NCBI GenBank assembly: GCA_041685045.1
Contig: JAWLGP010000008.1
Coordinates: 121,285 to 185,284 of the forward strand
Length of the DNA stretch: 64,000 nucleotides
Origin: Thiohalomonas sp041685045
GTDB lineage: Bacteria > Pseudomonadota > Gammaproteobacteria > Thiohalomonadales > Thiohalomonadaceae
Direction of reading: 5' to 3'
The notes under the pieces are model-generated. The model was not told the origin of the DNA. It saw only the letters and a list, made by a program, of their open reading frames with translations, and did not search any database. Below are positions 54,612 to 63,756 of this stretch, in pieces. Positions within the stretch are counted from its first letter, which is position 1; the number at the start of each line of letters is the position of its first letter. Position numbers and translations under genes: made by a program.

Positions 54612-56683
54612 TGGATACGACAACTGCAAAGACGGGCTACCTATTCGAGGCTATCGAACGTATTGCGCGCCTATACCGCCACGTATCCATAGTTCACAAG
54701 GAGTATTACGCACGATCATCGCATTCTGCTTATCATGACAAGCTTAGGCTTGTACACGATTTTCAAGAGTGTTTGATAGAAATGGCTGGCCGTGGATTTG
54801 CTCTCGCTCGGCAGTTAAGTGACGTCGAGGATAAGCTGTTTTCGGCGAAGACATATCATCTTTTTCAGGCTGTTGCCACTTTGCATAAGCAATATTTGCA
54901 TTATTTGCCGAGGCCATCGGAACCTGTTGAGTTAAAGAGATTTACGAGAATAATTGATAAGAAGCATATTGCGCAAAACAAGGAAGTTGTAATCTTTCCA
55001 AATGAAGATATCTCGGAAAGTACTTTCTCAAAGGAAATACTTAAAGGATTCAAAGAGGAGTTTGATTATAGTGGTTCCCTGCAAAGGCAGGAAGATGCTG
55101 CAGATCAGATACAAATAACTATTCCGAGAATCGATGCCGAAAATCCGTGCCGGTGGCCAACAATACTCCATGAGATTGCTCACCATTTACAGCCAAGTGA
55201 CCTAGTAGAAAAGTTTCAGACGTTTCGAAGAGAATTTGGCGAGGAGCGTTTGTCTGATGTGTTTGAAAAGGCTCGTATAAATCAGCCAGACGTCTGGTTG
55301 AAGGAGCTATGGGCCGACTTGTTTGCTGCGATAACCTTGGGTCCTGTTGTGTATTTCTCTCAGTGGTCTGCATTCCTGTTCGCCGACGCAACGTATCCAG
55401 TTACCGATGTTGACTTTGTTGATGGATATCCGCCAGCTAAGATTCGGCTTGGCATAGTTCATTCCCTTTTGCAGCACCGTTTTCCAGAACTTATGCAAGA
55501 TGCGCGTGTGAGGAAAATTGTTAAAGAACAAGAAGATGTGATGGAGTTTTTGGCATCTACAAGAGAGCCACCGTTGGATGTGTCTTTCCCTGCCTTACAT
55601 CAAGCTGAACAACTGTTTAACTGGTTTTTCGTGGATTATGTATTTAGAAAGCCAGAGAAAGGTGGGATCGATGGTGAACTCCACGAAGATGTCCAAAAGT
55701 GGATTAAGATTGTTCGGGATATAGATCGGGAACAATTGAGTCAAATGATCGACGCGCTAAAGGAAGGAGTTCCAATTCCAAGTGTTTCGATTCCCGGGAA
55801 CGATCTACATGAGATGCCATCAGAGCTTCCCGATATATTATTGGCCGCTTGGTTATATCGCCAGGATTCGCTTCGGAAGGATTTGTGGGCGGTGTTTCAA
55901 GAAACATCCGATGATGAGCGTCATGTTAAAAATAGAGTTAAACGCATTTCCGATATTTTGGGTAGGGTTGATTCGGCCGTTTTGCGCTCAATTCAGGTTT
56001 CAGAGTGGTTCGACTACTATAAAAGAGAAGCTCCAGCACAGGCGAGTGTGGACATTACTGACCGTGTCCCAAAGGGGGTGCTGGTAGATTGGGAGATTCG
56101 GAAGGCATTACAGGAGCGAGAGCTCAGAGTAATACCAATCATGAATCTGTCCGATCAGTTGGGCGTTTCATCACTTGATGTTCGGTTGGGCACTACTTTC
56201 GAGATTTTTCATCCTAACAAGTTTGGTTTGGTTGATTATGCTGTTGAGAGTGAGGAATCAGCCGATTATTCTGAAATTGTTGATCTTGATATTTTAGAAG
56301 GAATCGTAATCACGCCAGGACAATTCTTGTTAGGACATACGATGGAATATGTTCGGTTGCCAAACTGGATCGCTGCGGAAATAGAAGGGAGGTCTAGTTT
56401 TGCTCGGCTTGGCCTGCAAGTGCACATGACGGCGGGATTTGTGGACCCTGGATTTGAGGGTTCAATTACTTTGGAGATTTTTAATTCGGGCAGCATGCCC
56501 GTTCGGCTTTATCCAGGATTGAGGATAGCGCAACTACGATTTACTCCCGTAAACGCACCGCAAAAGTCTTATTCAAATCGTCACTCGAGCAAATATAAAG
56601 GCTTGCTTGCTCACCATGCAAGCATGCAAATGAAAGATGCTGAAATAGGTGTTATCCGGCGAGAGAAGGCAAAGAGAGTATAA
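54611..56683 (+). CDS. HEXXH metallopeptidase-like domain fused to a dCTP deaminase
   Basis: 690 residues. The N-terminal about 300 are helical and hold ILHEIAHHLQPSDL (HEIAH at 187-191) and, about 40 residues on, KELWADLFAA (231-240), which could supply the third zinc ligand, as in gluzincins. From about 485 to 670 a dCTP deaminase domain follows: SLDVRLG, then GRSSFARLGLQVHMTAGFVDPGFEGSITLEIFNSG. These keep the Dcd substrate residues and catalytic Glu, and the TAGFVDPGF form resembles bifunctional deaminase/dUTPases. Probable activity: deamination of dCTP, hence dNTP depletion. The fusion is not a standard protein; both active sites look intact. Confidence 0.8.
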   Translation: MDTTTAKTGYLFEAIERIARLYRHVSIVHKEYYARSSHSAYHDKLRLVHDFQECLIEMAGRGFALARQLSDVEDKLFSAKTYHLFQAVATLHKQYLHYLPRPSEPVELKRFTRIIDKKHIAQNKEVVIFPNEDISESTFSKEILKGFKEEFDYSGSLQRQEDAADQIQITIPRIDAENPCRWPTILHEIAHHLQPSDLVEKFQTFRREFGEERLSDVFEKARINQPDVWLKELWADLFAAITLGPVVYFSQWSAFLFADATYPVTDVDFVDGYPPAKIRLGIVHSLLQHRFPELMQDARVRKIVKEQEDVMEFLASTREPPLDVSFPALHQAEQLFNWFFVDYVFRKPEKGGIDGELHEDVQKWIKIVRDIDREQLSQMIDALKEGVPIPSVSIPGNDLHEMPSELPDILLAAWLYRQDSLRKDLWAVFQETSDDERHVKNRVKRISDILGRVDSAVLRSIQVSEWFDYYKREAPAQASVDITDRVPKGVLVDWEIRKALQERELRVIPIMNLSDQLGVSSLDVRLGTTFEIFHPNKFGLVDYAVESEESADYSEIVDLDILEGIVITPGQFLLGHTMEYVRLPNWIAAEIEGRSSFARLGLQVHMTAGFVDPGFEGSITLEIFNSGSMPVRLYPGLRIAQLRFTPVNAPQKSYSNRHSSKYKGLLAHHASMQMKDAEIGVIRREKAKRV

Positions 56684-56685
56684 GA

Positions 56686-57393
56686 ATGTGCTACATATTG
56701 GCAGGCGTAATTGGCGGGATTGTAGGGCTCTCTGAGCTTCTGCAAAGATACTCTTACGGTATTGTCGACATTGTGAAGACCATGTCTACATATGCATATG
56801 TGGGACTTAATGCAGTTGTTTCGATGGCGTCACTGTTTTTGATGACCTATTTTGATTTCTATTTTGGAATTGATGTGGAGACTGGTGTGGCGAAAGCTCT
56901 GATTGCTGGGCTTGCGGGAGTAGTGATAATTAGAAGCGCAGCATTTAAAATAAAGGCAAACGACCAAGATTACGACGTTGGGTTTGGAATTATTACGAAC
57001 GTATTTCTAATGCGCGCGGACAGGAGTTTTGATCAGGAACGGGCTAAGAAACAAGCGGGGGAAATTACAGCCGTTATGGAAGGAATTGACTTCTATAAAG
57101 CAAGAAATGATTTGACTACTTTGTGTTTAACGTTGATGCAGAATCTTCCGGTAGAGCAACAGACCTTGCTCAGAAAGGAAGTGGATATTCTGTCAACAAG
57201 TGAAGTGCAACTTGAGACGGACCGGGTAAAAGCTATCGTTCTTGGTGCTACAATTGCGAAATACACGGGAACCCCTGTGCTTAAGGAGGCAATAGTAAGC
57301 CTAGGGGATTGCATAAAGAGCACCCCTGATCCTGGGCTGGATGAGCTAGGAGCTAAGGTGGATGAAATGATCTTAAAACTAGCGGGTAAATGA
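56686..57393 (+). CDS. island membrane protein
   Basis: 235 residues. Hydrophobic stretches lie near 2-14, 38-57 (YVGLNAVVSMASLFLMTYF) and 70-84 (LIAGLAGVVIIRSAAF), then a long cytoplasmic helical tail (FDQERAKKQAGEITAVMEGI and QTLLRKEVDILSTSE). No family was recognised. It follows the fusion gene by two bases and overlaps the next gene by ATGA, so it belongs to the same operon. As the only membrane component, it may be the effector or the anchor for the others. Confidence 0.72.
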   Translation: MCYILAGVIGGIVGLSELLQRYSYGIVDIVKTMSTYAYVGLNAVVSMASLFLMTYFDFYFGIDVETGVAKALIAGLAGVVIIRSAAFKIKANDQDYDVGFGIITNVFLMRADRSFDQERAKKQAGEITAVMEGIDFYKARNDLTTLCLTLMQNLPVEQQTLLRKEVDILSTSEVQLETDRVKAIVLGATIAKYTGTPVLKEAIVSLGDCIKSTPDPGLDELGAKVDEMILKLAGK

Positions 57394-57812
57394 CGATGGA
57401 AAAAAATCGCAACTTGCTGAGTTTTGCGGGATTCTTGGCCGGGTATAAATTGGGAAATGTTCCAGAATCCGGCTCTCTAGAATTGCAACCTATGTATAAG
57501 GAAGTGCAGAAGCTTAAGCAGACTTTGTACAGCGCTGATGTTCCTACAGCATACGTAAAGTATGTGGATTCGGCGTTAGAATCATTGCGAGATCCGGAAA
57601 GGCTTTTGGCAGAGAAGTTAAACTCAGTGGTTGAACAAGTAGACTTATTGCTACCGCAAAAAGGAGAAGCATTAAGTAAACAGCCGGAACTGGAAGTGGA
57701 ATTCGATCGCTTGATTCGTCAAATAATGGTCTATGTTTTAAAACTGGCTAAACCTACGAGAGATAAAGCTCTATTGCAGAAGGTTCTGAAAACGTCGGCC
57801 GAATTGCATTAA
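57390..57812 (+). CDS. small helical island protein
   Basis: 140 residues, mostly amphipathic helix with no membrane segment: YKEVQKLKQTLYSADVPTAY and LAEKLNSVVEQVDLLLPQK. No family was recognised. The ATG at 57390 overlaps the previous stop (ATGA); its own stop overlaps the convergent methyltransferase stop by 4 bp. Probably a soluble partner of the membrane protein. Confidence 0.68.
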   Translation: MTMEKNRNLLSFAGFLAGYKLGNVPESGSLELQPMYKEVQKLKQTLYSADVPTAYVKYVDSALESLRDPERLLAEKLNSVVEQVDLLLPQKGEALSKQPELEVEFDRLIRQIMVYVLKLAKPTRDKALLQKVLKTSAELH

Positions 57813-58678
57813 GATGCAAGCCGAACGATGTTGAACTCTTCTGCGTTTAAACGTTTAGCAGCAAGTTCCACGTAATCAGGGTTTAATTCAATCCCGACAT
57901 ACCTACGATTTAGTTGGTGGCAGGCGATTCCAACTGTTCCTGCTCCAAAGAAAGGATCTAGGACGAAGTCTTGGGGTTTGGTCGAAGATCTGATGCAGGG
58001 ATCGATTAGCTTGACAGGAAAAGTTGCGAAGTGAGCTCCGGGAAACTTTTCGGTTGATACCGTCCACACAGAACGGCGGTTTCGCTTGCCCCGGGCGCCC
58101 ATTTCTTTGGAGTCTTCGTGGTCGTAGTAATAAAACTCAGACTTCGTCAGCATAAATATGTATTCGTGCGATCGGGTGGGACGGTCTTTCACGCTCTCTG
58201 GATTAGCATTGGGCTTGTTCCATACAATATCACTACGTAGATACCAGCCATCCTCTTGCAACGCTAGGGCAACACGCCAAGGGATTCCAAGAAGGTCTTT
58301 CGGTTTCAATCCGTCGGGGGTTTCGGGCCTAATGGACATCGCACGAGCTGGGTTTTTCGGATCAGGAGTGCGGTAGCTGCGGTTACCGCTGGTGAATCCG
58401 TCGCCGATATTCAGCCAAACAGTTCCGTCATCCTTGAGGACTCTGCGAACCTCCGAAAAAACTGAAACGATGCGGTTTATGAATTGTTTTAGCGTGGGCT
58501 CGAGCCCGATTTGACCTTCAACACCGTAATCTCTCAGCCCCCAATAAGGGGGCGACGTCACCACGCATTGAACGGATCGCGATGGTAGATGCATCAAAAC
58601 ATTCGTCGCATCACCTTCGAAAATGCATGAGTTTCGAAGCTCGTATTGGAAAGGCAATTCGACTTTTGTAGGATGCAT
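57809..58678 (-). CDS. DNA methyltransferase (N4-cytosine/N6-adenine, SPPYW type)
   Basis: 289 residues, an amino-methyltransferase. Catalytic motif IV is TSPPYWGLRD; SPPYW favours N4-cytosine over N6-adenine. SAM motif I is LDPFFGAGTVGIACHQLNRRYVGIELN near the C-terminus, giving beta-class order. No restriction endonuclease gene is adjacent, so it is an orphan. It is convergent with the operon, overlapping it by 4 bp at the stops, and shares its AT-rich composition, so it came with the island. It might mark self DNA or be an unrelated passenger. Confidence 0.88.
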   Translation of the reverse strand: MHPTKVELPFQYELRNSCIFEGDATNVLMHLPSRSVQCVVTSPPYWGLRDYGVEGQIGLEPTLKQFINRIVSVFSEVRRVLKDDGTVWLNIGDGFTSGNRSYRTPDPKNPARAMSIRPETPDGLKPKDLLGIPWRVALALQEDGWYLRSDIVWNKPNANPESVKDRPTRSHEYIFMLTKSEFYYYDHEDSKEMGARGKRNRRSVWTVSTEKFPGAHFATFPVKLIDPCIRSSTKPQDFVLDPFFGAGTVGIACHQLNRRYVGIELNPDYVELAAKRLNAEEFNIVRLAS

Positions 58679-59120
58679 TTTCTAGTAAACCAAAATAACT
58701 TTGTCTGCGCAAAGAGAGCACTAGCAATGTATGAGAAGCAGATTATATCGTAACCTCGCTTGCTAGGGACACCAGTCTATCCTTGTAACATGGGCATGGG
58801 CAATGCTTGTGTAAGGCAATAGAGAAGGAGCAGGGGTCACCCATTAGCCGCCGCCGGTCAACATCGAAGAAAGGGGTCACGAAGAAGAACGCGAAGAAGA
58901 ACGGCGTTTTTCAAGATAGTTGTCGCCTTTTTCGTTCCTAAGCAGCTAACCGCTCGTCCCGCTGCTCCCGTTCCGGGTTGGGAGGCGGGGAGGCGGGGTC
59001 AGGTCTATCCTTGTAACATTGTCTGCTAGTCTTACGCCGGTGTATCCGGTGCCGTCATCTGAAGAAAGGGGTCAGGTCTTTCCTGTTGCATGCTCCTCCC
59101 TGCCAGAGTAGTGTCGGGTC
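58679..59120. other. gap with short direct repeats before the REP transposase
   Basis: About 440 bp without a gene. The phrase GGGGTCAGGTCT, followed by ATCC or TTCC and TTGTAACAT or TTGCATG, recurs at about 58995 and 59065, with weaker forms at about 58775 and 58832. Similar GGGGACACC and GACCCCTG phrases appear at 63776-63815. Such motifs often flank IS200/REP-type elements. The GC content returns to the host level near 58900, marking the right edge of the island. Confidence 0.55.
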
Positions 59121-59963
59121 ATGGCCAGACCATTACGGATTGAATTCGCCGGCGCCCTGTATCACGTGACCTCGCGGGGGAACGGGCGGGAGGCGATCTA
59201 TTGGGATGACGATGATCGGCTTGCCTTTCTGGGCGTGGTCGGGGAGGTGTGCGGGCGTTTCAACTGGGTCGTGCATGCCTACTGTCTGATGGACAATCAC
59301 TACCACCTGCTGGTCGAGACGCCCGAAGGGAATCTGGCGAAGGGGATGCGCCAGCTAAACGGCGTTTACACGCAGACGTTCAACCGGCGGCACGGTCGCT
59401 TCGGGCATGTCTTTCAGGGACGCTACAAGGCCATTCTGGTGGAGAGGGAGAGCTACTTGTTGGAACTGGCGCGCTACATCGTTCTCAACCCGGTACGGGC
59501 GCAGATGGTGAGAAGTGCGAAGGATTGGCCGTGGAGCAGTTATCGGGCGACGGCCGGGCAGGCGCCGGTGGCACCCTGGCTTCAGGCCGACTGGATTCTG
59601 TCCGCATTCGGACGGCGTAAGGGTGAGGCGATTGACCGCTACCGGGCCTTTGTGGCGCAGGGTAAGAATCAGCCGAGTCCTTGGGAACAGCTGAGGAATC
59701 AGGTGTTTCTCGGTTCCGAACAGTTCGTCGAGCGTCTTCAGGCGCGGGTGGACACGGGGCAGGACCTGAGCGAAATCCCGGCCAGGCAGCGGCGTCCGCT
59801 TCCGAAGCCGCTGGAACACTATGCGGAGAGGTTCCCGGACCGAAATGCGGCGATTGCGGCGGCTTACGCGAGCGGCGGTTACAGCATGAAGGAGATCGGG
59901 GAGCACTTCGGCATTCACTACTCCTACGTCAGCCGAATCATCGGCCGGACCAAGCAGCGATGA
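59121..59963 (+). mobile_element. REP-associated Y1 transposase (TnpA_REP/RAYT-like)
   Basis: 280 residues. It starts MARPLRIEFAGALYHVTSRG. The HUH motif is DNHYHLL (H60, H62) with VYTQTFNRRHGRFGHVF; the candidate nucleophile Tyr is in ELARYIVLNPVRA (about 119). A C-terminal helix-turn-helix (GYSMKEIGEHFGIHYSYV) is an added DNA-binding part seen in a RAYT subgroup. Such enzymes cut single-stranded REP hairpins. It lacks flanking terminal repeats and is probably a domesticated or REP-spreading enzyme. Whether it moves the GGATGGGCAAAG dyads in this window is untested. Confidence 0.9.
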
Positions 59964-59982
59964 GGAGAGCGATCCGGCCCGT

Positions 59983-62880
59983 TCACGTCGTTACGATCAC
60001 CCGCTGGGCATCGAGGCGCAGACTGGCCGATGCGATCGCCTTTTCTGCTGCATCGCGCAGGCGCTCCAGATGGAGCAGTTCCTCTTCACGCACGTTCGGA
60101 TTGACCCGCGCCAAGGCGCGCAGGCGGTCGATCTCGCGATCGAGCGTCTGCCGGATTCTTCGCGCGCCCTGCGCCAATAGGTCGGGGACGCGGCCCCGGG
60201 CGGCCGCTTCACCCAGCGCCAGCAGCTCACGGAGCGGCTGGCGGTAGCCGCGCACGATCTGCCGCGCGGTGTCGATCTCCACCGGGGCAGCGCACGTGGC
60301 GAGCAGCGTTTCCGGCAGGACGTCCGCATGCTCCCCGCCCTTGGGGTCGACCACCACCCGGATGTTCGCCGGGGGGAGATAGCGGGCGGACTGGACGGCT
60401 CGCGTGGACGCGCTCTCCAGTACGTAAATGCATTCGAGCAGCAGGGAGCCCGGCCGGAAGCGGGGATGTTTCAGCGACGCGAGGGCGGTGTTGCCCCGTT
60501 CGCCGCTCAGCACCAACTCCATGCCGCCCTGAACCAGCGGGTGCTCCCAGGTGAGGAACTCCATGTTTTCGTTGGCGAGGGCAGTGTCGCGGTGGCAGGT
60601 GAAGGTGAGGCCGTCCTCCGGGAGGGCGGGAAACGGTGCCTCCATCTGCACGCCCGGACGGATGATGAAGGCGTGCTCGCTGTGCTCCTCCTGCTCAACG
60701 CCGAAGGCATCGAACAGCGCCTCCAGATAGTCCAGCAATTCCGCCTCGGCGGCGGCGGAGGCGGCGCGGGCCCGGCGGGTCAGCGCCTCGGCGCGCTGCG
60801 GTCGGCAGGAGCTGTATTCGAGCAGGCGGTCGCGGCCGCGGTGCAGTTCATCGAGCAGGCGCCCGTTCAGCTCCCGGGTGGCGGCGATCAGTGCCGGGAG
60901 ATTGGCGGTGTCGGCGTCGGGGTTGTGCAGCGCCTCCTGCAGCGCCGGTTCCACCTGCACGAAGACGCTGTGGCCGGTGGGGCAGGTGTGCTCGAAGGCG
61001 TTCAGCCCCTGGTGATACCAGTGGAACAGCACGGACTGGGGGCTGTTGTCGAGGTAGGGGACGTGGATGTGGACGGCCTCGCGCTGACCGATGCGATCGA
61101 GCCGGCCGATGCGCTGTTCCAGCAGGTCGGGATTGAGCGGCAGGTCGAACAGGACCAAGTGGTGGGCGAACTGGAGATTGCGCCCCTCCGAACCGATCTC
61201 GGAGCAGATCAGCACCGGGCTGCCGTATTCCTGATCGGCAAAGAAGGCGGCGGAGCGGTCGCGCTCCAGCAGGCTCATGCCTTCGTGGAACAGGGCGGCC
61301 TGGATGCCGGTGGTGACCCGCAGCGCCTCGGCCAGATCGCCGGCGCTCTTCGTACTGGCGGTGATGACCACCACCTTTTCCGGGCGCAGCTGTTTGAGTG
61401 TGGCCACCAGCCAGTCGACCCGCGGGTCGATGCGGGTCCAGTGCGCCTGCGCCGTGGTCTGCCCGGTTTGGTACAGGCGCTCGGGGCAGAGCAGGCCCAG
61501 CGGATTGTCGGCGTCGGCGGCGTGGGCGGCGAGGCATTCGGCGTAGGCAGCGGGCAGGGGCAACGGTGCGGGATGCAGTTGCCGCGAGGGAAAGCCCTTG
61601 ACCGCGGCGCGGGTGTTGCGGAAAAGCACCCGCCCGGTGCCGTGACGGTCCAGCAGGTGTTCGACCAACGCCTCGCGGGCACCCGACGCGGTCTCCGCAT
61701 CGGTCGACGCCAGGGCATCGAGCAGGCGCTGGTTGTCGCTCTCGGCCACGGTGGTGCGCAGGGTGGCGGCGGCCGCCTCGCTCATCGGGGCGGCGGCCAA
61801 CAGCTCCTGCACCGCGCGGGCGACCGGCTCGTAGGCCTGCTCCTCCGCGACGAAGCGGGCGAAATCGGGGAAGCGGTCCGGGTCGAGCAGGCGCAGGCGG
61901 GCGAAGTGGCCCTCCTTGCCCAGCTGCTCGGGCGTGGCGGTGAGCAGCAGCACGCCGCCGGTCTGATCGGCGAGCCGCTCCACGCAGCGGTACTCGGGGC
62001 TGGCCGCCTCGGGCGACCACTGCAGGTGGTGCGCCTCGTCGACCACCAGCAGATCCCAGCCGGCCGCCAGCGCCTGCTCGAAGCGGGCCGGCCGTTCGAC
62101 CAGAAAGGCCAGGCTGCACAGGACCAGCTGTTCGCTCTGAAACGGGTTGGCACCCTCGTCGCTCTCCTCGGCGGCGCGGCAGCGCTCCTCGTCGAACAGG
62201 CTGAAGCGCAGGTTGAACCGCCGCCGCATCTCCACCAGCCATTGGTGCTGCAGATTCTCGGGCAGCACGATCAGCACGCGGCGAGCCCGTTCGGTGAGCA
62301 GCTGGTAGTGGAGGATAAGGCCCGCCTCGATGGTCTTGCCCAACCCCACCTCGTCCGCCAGCAGTACCCGCGGCGCGTAGCGGCCGGCGACTTCGTGGGC
62401 GATGTAGAGCTGGTGTGGGATGAGGCTGGTGCGGGCACCGGTGAGACCGTGGAGGTCGCTGTCGGCCAAGGCGACCGCGTACAGCCGGGTGCGCTGGCGC
62501 AGGTCGAACCACTTTTCGGGATCGATCTGGCCGGTGAGCAGCCGGTCCGCCGGACGGTTCAACTGCATGAGGTTGTCGAGATCTCCCTCGGGCAGTTCCG
62601 CGTCCTCGCCCCCTTCGCGCCGGCCGCGATAGACCAGCAGCCCGCCGCGTTCGACCACGGACTGGACCTCGAGCGACCAGCCTTCGTGGCTTCGCACCCG
62701 GTCGCCGGGCGCAAACGCCGCGCGGCTCAGCGGGGCGGACTGCCGGGCATAGGTGCGCACCTCTTCGGTGGCACGGAACAGGATCGTGACCGTGCGAAAG
62801 TCCACCGACAGCACCGTGCCGAGCCCCATCTGCAGTTCAGTATCGCTGATCCAGCGCTGACCGGGAAAGAAATCGAGCAC
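59983..62880 (-). CDS. rapA: RNA polymerase-associated ATPase RapA/HepA
   Basis: 965 residues, the length of E. coli RapA. Starts from GTG at 62880 (AGGAGG upstream): MLDFFPGQRWISDTELQMG, the N-terminal Tudor-like pair. The SWI2/SNF2 engine shows LADEVGLGKTIEAGLIL (about 174-190), DEAH (about 280-283), TATPEQLG, and the second lobe EQRIGRLDRIGQ. The C-terminal region has the RapA-specific domain. It uses ATP to recycle stalled RNA polymerase after termination. It stands alone, converging with the transposase gene. Confidence 0.95.
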   Translation of the reverse strand: MLDFFPGQRWISDTELQMGLGTVLSVDFRTVTILFRATEEVRTYARQSAPLSRAAFAPGDRVRSHEGWSLEVQSVVERGGLLVYRGRREGGEDAELPEGDLDNLMQLNRPADRLLTGQIDPEKWFDLRQRTRLYAVALADSDLHGLTGARTSLIPHQLYIAHEVAGRYAPRVLLADEVGLGKTIEAGLILHYQLLTERARRVLIVLPENLQHQWLVEMRRRFNLRFSLFDEERCRAAEESDEGANPFQSEQLVLCSLAFLVERPARFEQALAAGWDLLVVDEAHHLQWSPEAASPEYRCVERLADQTGGVLLLTATPEQLGKEGHFARLRLLDPDRFPDFARFVAEEQAYEPVARAVQELLAAAPMSEAAAATLRTTVAESDNQRLLDALASTDAETASGAREALVEHLLDRHGTGRVLFRNTRAAVKGFPSRQLHPAPLPLPAAYAECLAAHAADADNPLGLLCPERLYQTGQTTAQAHWTRIDPRVDWLVATLKQLRPEKVVVITASTKSAGDLAEALRVTTGIQAALFHEGMSLLERDRSAAFFADQEYGSPVLICSEIGSEGRNLQFAHHLVLFDLPLNPDLLEQRIGRLDRIGQREAVHIHVPYLDNSPQSVLFHWYHQGLNAFEHTCPTGHSVFVQVEPALQEALHNPDADTANLPALIAATRELNGRLLDELHRGRDRLLEYSSCRPQRAEALTRRARAASAAAEAELLDYLEALFDAFGVEQEEHSEHAFIIRPGVQMEAPFPALPEDGLTFTCHRDTALANENMEFLTWEHPLVQGGMELVLSGERGNTALASLKHPRFRPGSLLLECIYVLESASTRAVQSARYLPPANIRVVVDPKGGEHADVLPETLLATCAAPVEIDTARQIVRGYRQPLRELLALGEAAARGRVPDLLAQGARRIRQTLDREIDRLRALARVNPNVREEELLHLERLRDAAEKAIASASLRLDAQRVIVTT

Positions 62881-63127
62881 CGTCGGGGCCTCCTGGGAAA
62901 GGGGCCGGTATGTTAGAGGAAAACGGCCGCGAGTCCAGTTAACGGAATATTTGGGATCAGATCAAAAACTTGCCCGTGATTAGCTGGTTTGGTCACCGAA
63001 GTGTCGAAGTCGGGTCTTTCCGCTTGCATGCCGCCCCGCTGGTAACCGACTCCCTCACAAGCTCGTATTGCCAGCCCTCCACGTGCACCTTTTCTGAAGC
63101 TCGTTGCGATGCCAAGGTCGGCGATAT

Positions 63128-63168
63128 ATTCTTACGCAATCCGCTATCGATATGGGGATCGTAAGAAT
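63128..63168 (+). promoter_or_regulatory. inverted repeat over the vapB start, probable autoregulation site
   Basis: ATTCTTACG (63128-63136) and CGTAAGAAT (63160-63168) are perfect inverted copies 23 bp apart, overlapping the vapB start codon. TA antitoxins usually bind such a dyad and repress their own operon. No promoter boxes could be assigned. Confidence 0.55.
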
Positions 63169-63376
63169 GCATGCGGCGACGTTGTCGAGCAAGTATCAGA
63201 TGTCCATCCCGAAAGGGATTCGAGAGGCATTGGGGTTGAAGCCTGGACAACGGTTTTCGGTGATTGCCAAGGGTTCGGTTATCGAGCTGGTACCCATCGC
63301 ATCCATCGAGTCCGCCAGGGGACGGTTGAAAGGGGCGAATGTGAAGGGCTATCGGGATCACTCGGATTGGGTCTGA
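63167..63376 (+). CDS. vapB: AbrB/MazE-type antitoxin of a VapBC pair
   Basis: About 69 residues. The SpoVT/AbrB swapped-hairpin fold is seen as ATLSSKYQMSIPKGIREALGLKPGQRFSV, with a polar tail GYRDHSDWV that would bind the toxin. The start is either ATG 63167 (inside the downstream arm of the inverted repeat) or ATG 63152, five codons upstream; 63167 is slightly favoured by the homologous N-terminus. The stop overlaps vapC by one base (TGATG). Confidence 0.85.
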   Translation: MHAATLSSKYQMSIPKGIREALGLKPGQRFSVIAKGSVIELVPIASIESARGRLKGANVKGYRDHSDWV

Positions 63377-63756
63377 TGGCGGTTCTCGTCGACACGTGTG
63401 GCTGGATCGAGTGGTTGGTGGATGGTGGCCTGGCCGACCGTTTCGCTCCCTATCTACTTGAGCCGTCGGAGGTGGTGGTGCCTACGGCGGTTCAGTTTGA
63501 GCTCTACAAGTGGGTCAAGCGAGAGCGAGACGAGGCCACCGCTCTGGAAATCGTCGGTCTCACTGAGCAGTGTCAGGTCGTCCCGCTTCACACGAATATC
63601 GCTTTATTGGCTGGTGACCTGGCGCTCGCGCACAAGCTCTCTTTCGCCGACGCCCTGATTTACGCGACGGCCCGACAGTGCGATTCGGAACTGGTGACTG
63701 CGGACGATCACTTCGAAGGGCTGCCCGAGGTCCTGTTCTTCTCGAAGACGGGATGA
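63376..63756 (+). CDS. vapC: PIN-domain toxin VapC
   Basis: 126 residues. The PIN acidic residues are in MAVLVDTCGWIEWL (D6), VQFELYKW (E), SFADALIYATA (D) and TADDHFEGL (D). Metal-dependent RNase, typically cutting tRNA or rRNA when freed from VapB. It is translationally coupled to vapB. Confidence 0.92.
   Translation: MAVLVDTCGWIEWLVDGGLADRFAPYLLEPSEVVVPTAVQFELYKWVKRERDEATALEIVGLTEQCQVVPLHTNIALLAGDLALAHKLSFADALIYATARQCDSELVTADDHFEGLPEVLFFSKTG

Noticed and set aside
53100..58750. Prophage or integrative element carrying the island
   Set aside because: No integrase, structural phage genes or flanking attachment repeats were found; only the base composition suggests transfer.
59121..59963. 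Complete insertion sequence round the Y1 transposase
   Set aside because: No terminal hairpins or target-site signs of an IS200/IS605 element could be identified; it looks like a stand-alone RAYT.
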